In this document: positions 7,054-9,130 of the stretch, one piece after another
Numbering within the stretch: the stretch's first letter is position 1
Layout: each line of letters opens with the position of its first letter
NCBI GenBank assembly: GCA_934631055.1
Contig: CAKTXP010000093.1
Location: 1-9,130, forward strand
Length of the DNA: 9,130 nt
Origin: an uncultured Clostridia bacterium
GTDB taxonomy: Bacteria > Bacillota > Clostridia > Christensenellales > Aristaeellaceae
Reading direction: 5' to 3'
Position numbers and translations under genes: made by a program
The notes under the pieces: model-generated
What the model was told of the DNA's origin: nothing
Database searches by the model: none
The model's input: the letters and a program-made list of their open reading frames with translations, nothing else

Positions 7054-8589
7054 TCAGTCGTAATTCCGCTCTTCCCTGCGCGTGTCGGAATTGAACGCCA
7101 CAAATAGACAGCTCACCGTCACGACCAGCAGCAGCCCTGCCCAAAGGATGCCCGTCCATTGCTCTTTCGTCAAGCCAAGCACCATCGGGCGATAGACGCG
7201 CACGGCAACCGCTTCGCCGAGCTGCGTGTCTCCGTCGTTTGCCTGCCACGCCAACGTCGCGCCGAGCAGCTTCTCGTTGATGTTCTCCTGCGGCTCGTCC
7301 GCACGGACATGCAGACGGATGACGCGCGTATTCGCTTCAACCGCGCCCGCCTGCTCGTCCGCCGCATCCATGTGCAGGTCAAAGACGATGGCGTCGTTCA
7401 CCTTTTGAATCTCCGGCTCATCCTGCACATCCTCCGCCATGACAGCTTCCGCCTGCGGCTTTGCGCCGTCGTCCGTTGTCACCGGCGCGGCGGTCTTTCC
7501 ATCCTGCTCATCCCTGTCCGCTTCGTCCTTCTTTACTGCGCTCTCCTTCTTCTCCTCTGTGACCAGCGAAATGCCCTCCGGAAGCACGCAGGAAACGCGT
7601 ACATCCGCCGCCGCCAGCCCCGCGTTGACGACGACCACGTTCAGCGCCATCTCTTCCCCCGCTTTCAGGCTGTCCGCCTGCGGCAGAAGGCGCGCGCTGA
7701 TCTTCGCGCCGCACAGCTGAACGCGCGGCAGGGCAACCCGCTTGCCGTCCACGCGGAGCGTACCGGTCAGCAAGCGCATGGCGTCTTCGTCGCCATCCAG
7801 CGCGTTATCCGCAACTCTGACCGTCCATGTGAGCGCCGTGCTGGACGGCTCGCCGTTTTCGGCAGCCGGTGCGCATACCTCGCCCGCTACCCGTCGTTCC
7901 GCCTGCGTAAAACCTTCTGGAAGCTCGCTGACCAGCTCGACGCCCAGCGGAAGGACGAGATCCACCGGCACATTTTTATCCGCTGTACCCGCGTTTCTGA
8001 CCTCTACGGCGTATACCAGCGTGTCGCCGATATTCGCTCTGCCCGCCTTATCGCCCTGAACGGCGGAGATCGCCGAAATATCCGCCACACACATCTGCAT
8101 CGGCATCGACGCGCGATAGAAGCGCGTACCGACATTCATCTCCACCGAGATATTCGCCTGTTCGCTCTTTCCGCCCGGCATCAGCGTCAAATCACGCGTA
8201 AACGTTGTCACGGAAGGCTGGAGCGTTCCCGTTTCATCCATCTGCGCGGCAGGAAGCGTCGCTTCCCATGCGTTCTGCTGCCCCGCGTCCAGCGTGAGCC
8301 TTTCCGGCGTCGCCAGCGTCAGGGAAACGTTGGTCTCCACTGGCCGCGGATTCTGCGCCGTGATGGTCACGACAACGGTTCTGCCCTCTACCACGCGATC
8401 CTCCTGTGCGCTCAGTTCGAGCGTCAGATCCTTATCCATCGCCGCCGCTGTCTGCGCCGCGCCGACGGACAACCCCTCGCTCAGCCCTGTCTGCACAGCC
8501 TGAAAGAAATCCGGCAGCCCCTGCGCCATGCCCGCCGCAGGCAGAAGCAGGCAAACCGCAGCCAGGACAATCAAGCAAATCTTTTTCAC
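7054..8589 (-). CDS. Secreted, membrane-anchored DUF11-like domain protein
   Basis: A 511-residue surface protein without an assigned function. The start is a GTG at 8589-8587, because AAGGAGG (8604-8598 on this strand) lies 8 nt upstream and the sequence from there begins with a signal peptide (residues 1 to about 22: KK, hydrophobic core, GMA). An open extension to 8691 lacks this logic. Three beta-sandwich modules follow at about 55-165, 172-296 and 297-466. The second and third carry the DUF11/CARDB-like pattern of an early GD or GE turn, strands, VRNAG or VVNAG, then LPLGVELV or LPEGISLV. Module 3 is interrupted at about 344-394 by an acidic, Lys/Glu/Asp-rich disordered stretch. Residues 480-499 form a membrane helix, and a 12-residue tail (NSDTRREERNYD) remains inside. 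No LPXTG motif is seen. The gene stands alone between two copies of the structured repeat. An adhesin or envelope-scaffold role is possible but unproven. The opposite frame 7159-8727 is a shadow. Confidence 0.85.
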   Translation of the reverse strand: MKKICLIVLAAVCLLLPAAGMAQGLPDFFQAVQTGLSEGLSVGAAQTAAAMDKDLTLELSAQEDRVVEGRTVVVTITAQNPRPVETNVSLTLATPERLTLDAGQQNAWEATLPAAQMDETGTLQPSVTTFTRDLTLMPGGKSEQANISVEMNVGTRFYRASMPMQMCVADISAISAVQGDKAGRANIGDTLVYAVEVRNAGTADKNVPVDLVLPLGVELVSELPEGFTQAERRVAGEVCAPAAENGEPSSTALTWTVRVADNALDGDEDAMRLLTGTLRVDGKRVALPRVQLCGAKISARLLPQADSLKAGEEMALNVVVVNAGLAAADVRVSCVLPEGISLVTEEKKESAVKKDEADRDEQDGKTAAPVTTDDGAKPQAEAVMAEDVQDEPEIQKVNDAIVFDLHMDAADEQAGAVEANTRVIRLHVRADEPQENINEKLLGATLAWQANDGDTQLGEAVAVRVYRPMVLGLTKEQWTGILWAGLLLVVTVSCLFVAFNSDTRREERNYD

Positions 8590-8597
8590 TGGATCAA

Positions 8598-8604
8598 CCT
8601 CCTT
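8598..8604 (-). promoter_or_regulatory. Ribosome binding site deciding a GTG start
   Basis: Read on the - strand, AAGGAGG precedes GTG at 8589 by 8 nt. This is the only strong Shine-Dalgarno sequence in the upstream open frame, and it places the start right before the KK-hydrophobic signal sequence. Confidence 0.85.
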
Positions 8605-8652
8605 GCGCGATTTACTTTGACCAAATTTTCCTTCCGCTATACTACGGATAAC

Positions 8653-8696
8653 AAAAAAGGCGGGGGTTACGAGCGAGGCTTTGCCCCACACCCCGC
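8653..8696 (-). terminator. Terminator-like hairpin upstream of the - strand gene
   Basis: On the - strand, GCGGGG (8696-8691) pairs with CCCCGC (8665-8660), with an inner GGC/GCC stem, and is followed by C and six T (8659-8653). It would stop - strand transcription arriving from the right just before the gene at 8589. That gene's own promoter must then fit in about 50 bp. No clear promoter is visible there; a TTGTTA and AT-rich stretch are weak candidates. Confidence 0.5.
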
Positions 8697-8720
8697 TGAG
8701 GGATTTCAGTCCGGGAAACT

Positions 8721-8793
8721 CGTATAGAAACGCAAGCGTTTCTTACGATTTCCGATTTCCATCACGCTGAACCCCGCACAGCGGGCGCGTGAT
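8721..8793. repeat. Two hairpins before repeat copy B
   Basis: AGAAACGC 8726-8733 pairs with GCGTTTCT 8736-8743; CGTA 8721-8724 with TACG 8744-8747 extends the stem past one bulged T. Next, ATCACGC 8761-8767 pairs with GCGTGAT 8787-8793 and encloses CCCGC-ACA-GCGGG (8773-8785). No T-run follows either stem. Confidence 0.75.
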
Positions 8794-8810
8794 TCCAATC
8801 CCCTCAGACT

Positions 8811-8960
8811 CCCTTCTTCGCTTCGCGGCGGTTTAAATATGCTTTATCGAACGATGCGCATGCGCGTCGTATGCTCACACTTATTAAAACCGGCGCGAAG
8901 CGAAGAGGAAGGTCAAGGGAACTCAGTTCCCTTGCGGGAGTTTGAGGGCAGAGCCCTCAA
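8811..8960. repeat. Structured intergenic repeat, copy B
   Basis: A 150-bp second copy of the element at 6872-7020, same orientation. Long identical blocks include CCCTTCTTCGCTTCGC at the left, TTAAAACCGGCGCGAAGCG in the middle and GGGAGTTTGAGGGCAGAGCC near the right end. The outer inverted repeat is better kept here: 8811-8839 faces 8882-8912, nearly complementary over about 28 bp. The central palindrome lies at 8851-8870. The third stem is CAAGGGAAC 8914-8922 with GTTCCCTTG 8926-8934, and the fourth is TTGAGGGC 8942-8949 with GCCCTCAA 8953-8960. Compared with copy A, the third stem has changed two base pairs while both arms still pair. Confidence 0.85.
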
Positions 8961-8978
8961 CGTTCCCCAGCGCCCAAC

Positions 8979-9011
8979 AAAAAAAGCCGTGCGGTATACC
9001 CACACAGCTTT
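8979..9011 (-). terminator. Rho-independent terminator of the right-edge gene
   Basis: On the - strand, AAAGCTGTGTGG (9011-9000) pairs with CCGCACGGCTTT (8994-8983). This gives 12 pairs including two G-T wobbles, around a 5-nt loop GTATA, then an uninterrupted T-run to 8979. It starts 17 bp after the stop codon at 9029-9031. Confidence 0.92.
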
Positions 9012-9028
9012 GTCTGAAATCCGATTAC

Positions 9029-9130
9029 TTATTCCTGCTCGCCGTCGTCTTCACTCAGCACGTCGTCAATGGCTTCCCAGACCTCTTCGTTCTCCTCGAC
9101 GGTTTCTTCTTCCACGTCGAACACGTCCTC
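9029..9130 (-). CDS. Acidic C-terminus of a gene cut by the window edge
   Basis: The last 33 codons and TAA stop (9031-9029) of a gene that enters from the right on the - strand. The visible peptide is very acidic and ends in AIDDVLSEDDGEQE; before that come EEE and EEN runs and a single Trp. The terminator directly behind it supports a real gene end. Acidic tails occur on many proteins, so no function can be given from this piece. Confidence 0.75.
   Translation of the reverse strand, partial: EDVFDVEEETVEENEEVWEAIDDVLSEDDGEQE

Noticed and set aside
6818..7063. Small open frames across repeat copy A
   Set aside because: They run through hairpin arms, lack ribosome binding sites and have repeat-derived composition.
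7159..8727. 522-codon open frame on the + strand opposite the surface-protein gene
   Set aside because: The product is Arg/His-rich without domains, while the - strand frame has a ribosome binding site, signal peptide, repeated domains and a membrane anchor.
6872..8960. Composite transposon or insertion sequence bounded by the two repeats
   Set aside because: No transposase, no terminal inverted repeats at the element ends and no target-site duplication; the copies are well diverged.

Overview
The window looks like chromosome of a fairly GC-rich, low-GC-phylum-type anaerobe (Firmicutes, class Clostridia, probably a gut or rumen commensal). The reasons are strong purine-rich ribosome binding sites (AGGAGG-type) before nearly every gene, an extended -10 sigma-A promoter, hairpin-plus-T-run terminators, and proteins that read like clostridial members of their families. 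Genus and species cannot be told from the sequence.

Positions 1-5904 hold a sugar-acid utilisation cluster on the + strand. In order it contains a cytoplasmic glycoside hydrolase of family GH2 (230-2158), a GPH/MelB-type sugar-cation symporter (2209-3810), mannonate dehydratase uxuA (3939-4994) and the SDR-type fructuronate reductase uxuB (5062-5904). Read together, the symporter would import a beta-glucuronide or an aldobiouronic acid and the GH2 enzyme would release glucuronic acid. After isomerisation to fructuronate by an enzyme not in this window, UxuB would make mannonate and UxuA would make 2-keto-3-deoxygluconate. The GH2 protein carries an Asn-x-Lys motif spaced as in E. coli beta-glucuronidase, so glucuronidase is preferred over the beta-galactosidase name such proteins often receive. 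The gaps are 50, 128 and 67 bp; the 128-bp gap contains two GC-rich hairpins.

Positions 5905-6807 form a separate unit: an extended -10 promoter, a 221-residue secreted acidic protein of unknown function (6096-6761) and a textbook terminator.

Positions 6808-9011 contain a - strand gene (7054-8589) for a secreted, C-terminally membrane-anchored protein with repeated DUF11-like beta-sandwich domains. It is flanked on both sides by direct copies of a roughly 150-bp structured repeat (6872-7020 and 8811-8960). The copies share four stem-forming inverted repeats, and one stem shows two compensatory base-pair changes between them. More unrelated hairpins precede each copy, and an 11-bp tandem repeat follows the first. 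The window closes with a - strand terminator and the acidic C-terminus of a gene cut by the right edge (9029-9130).

No rRNA, tRNA, CRISPR array, transposase or phage gene was seen. The structured repeat family is the least explained element here.
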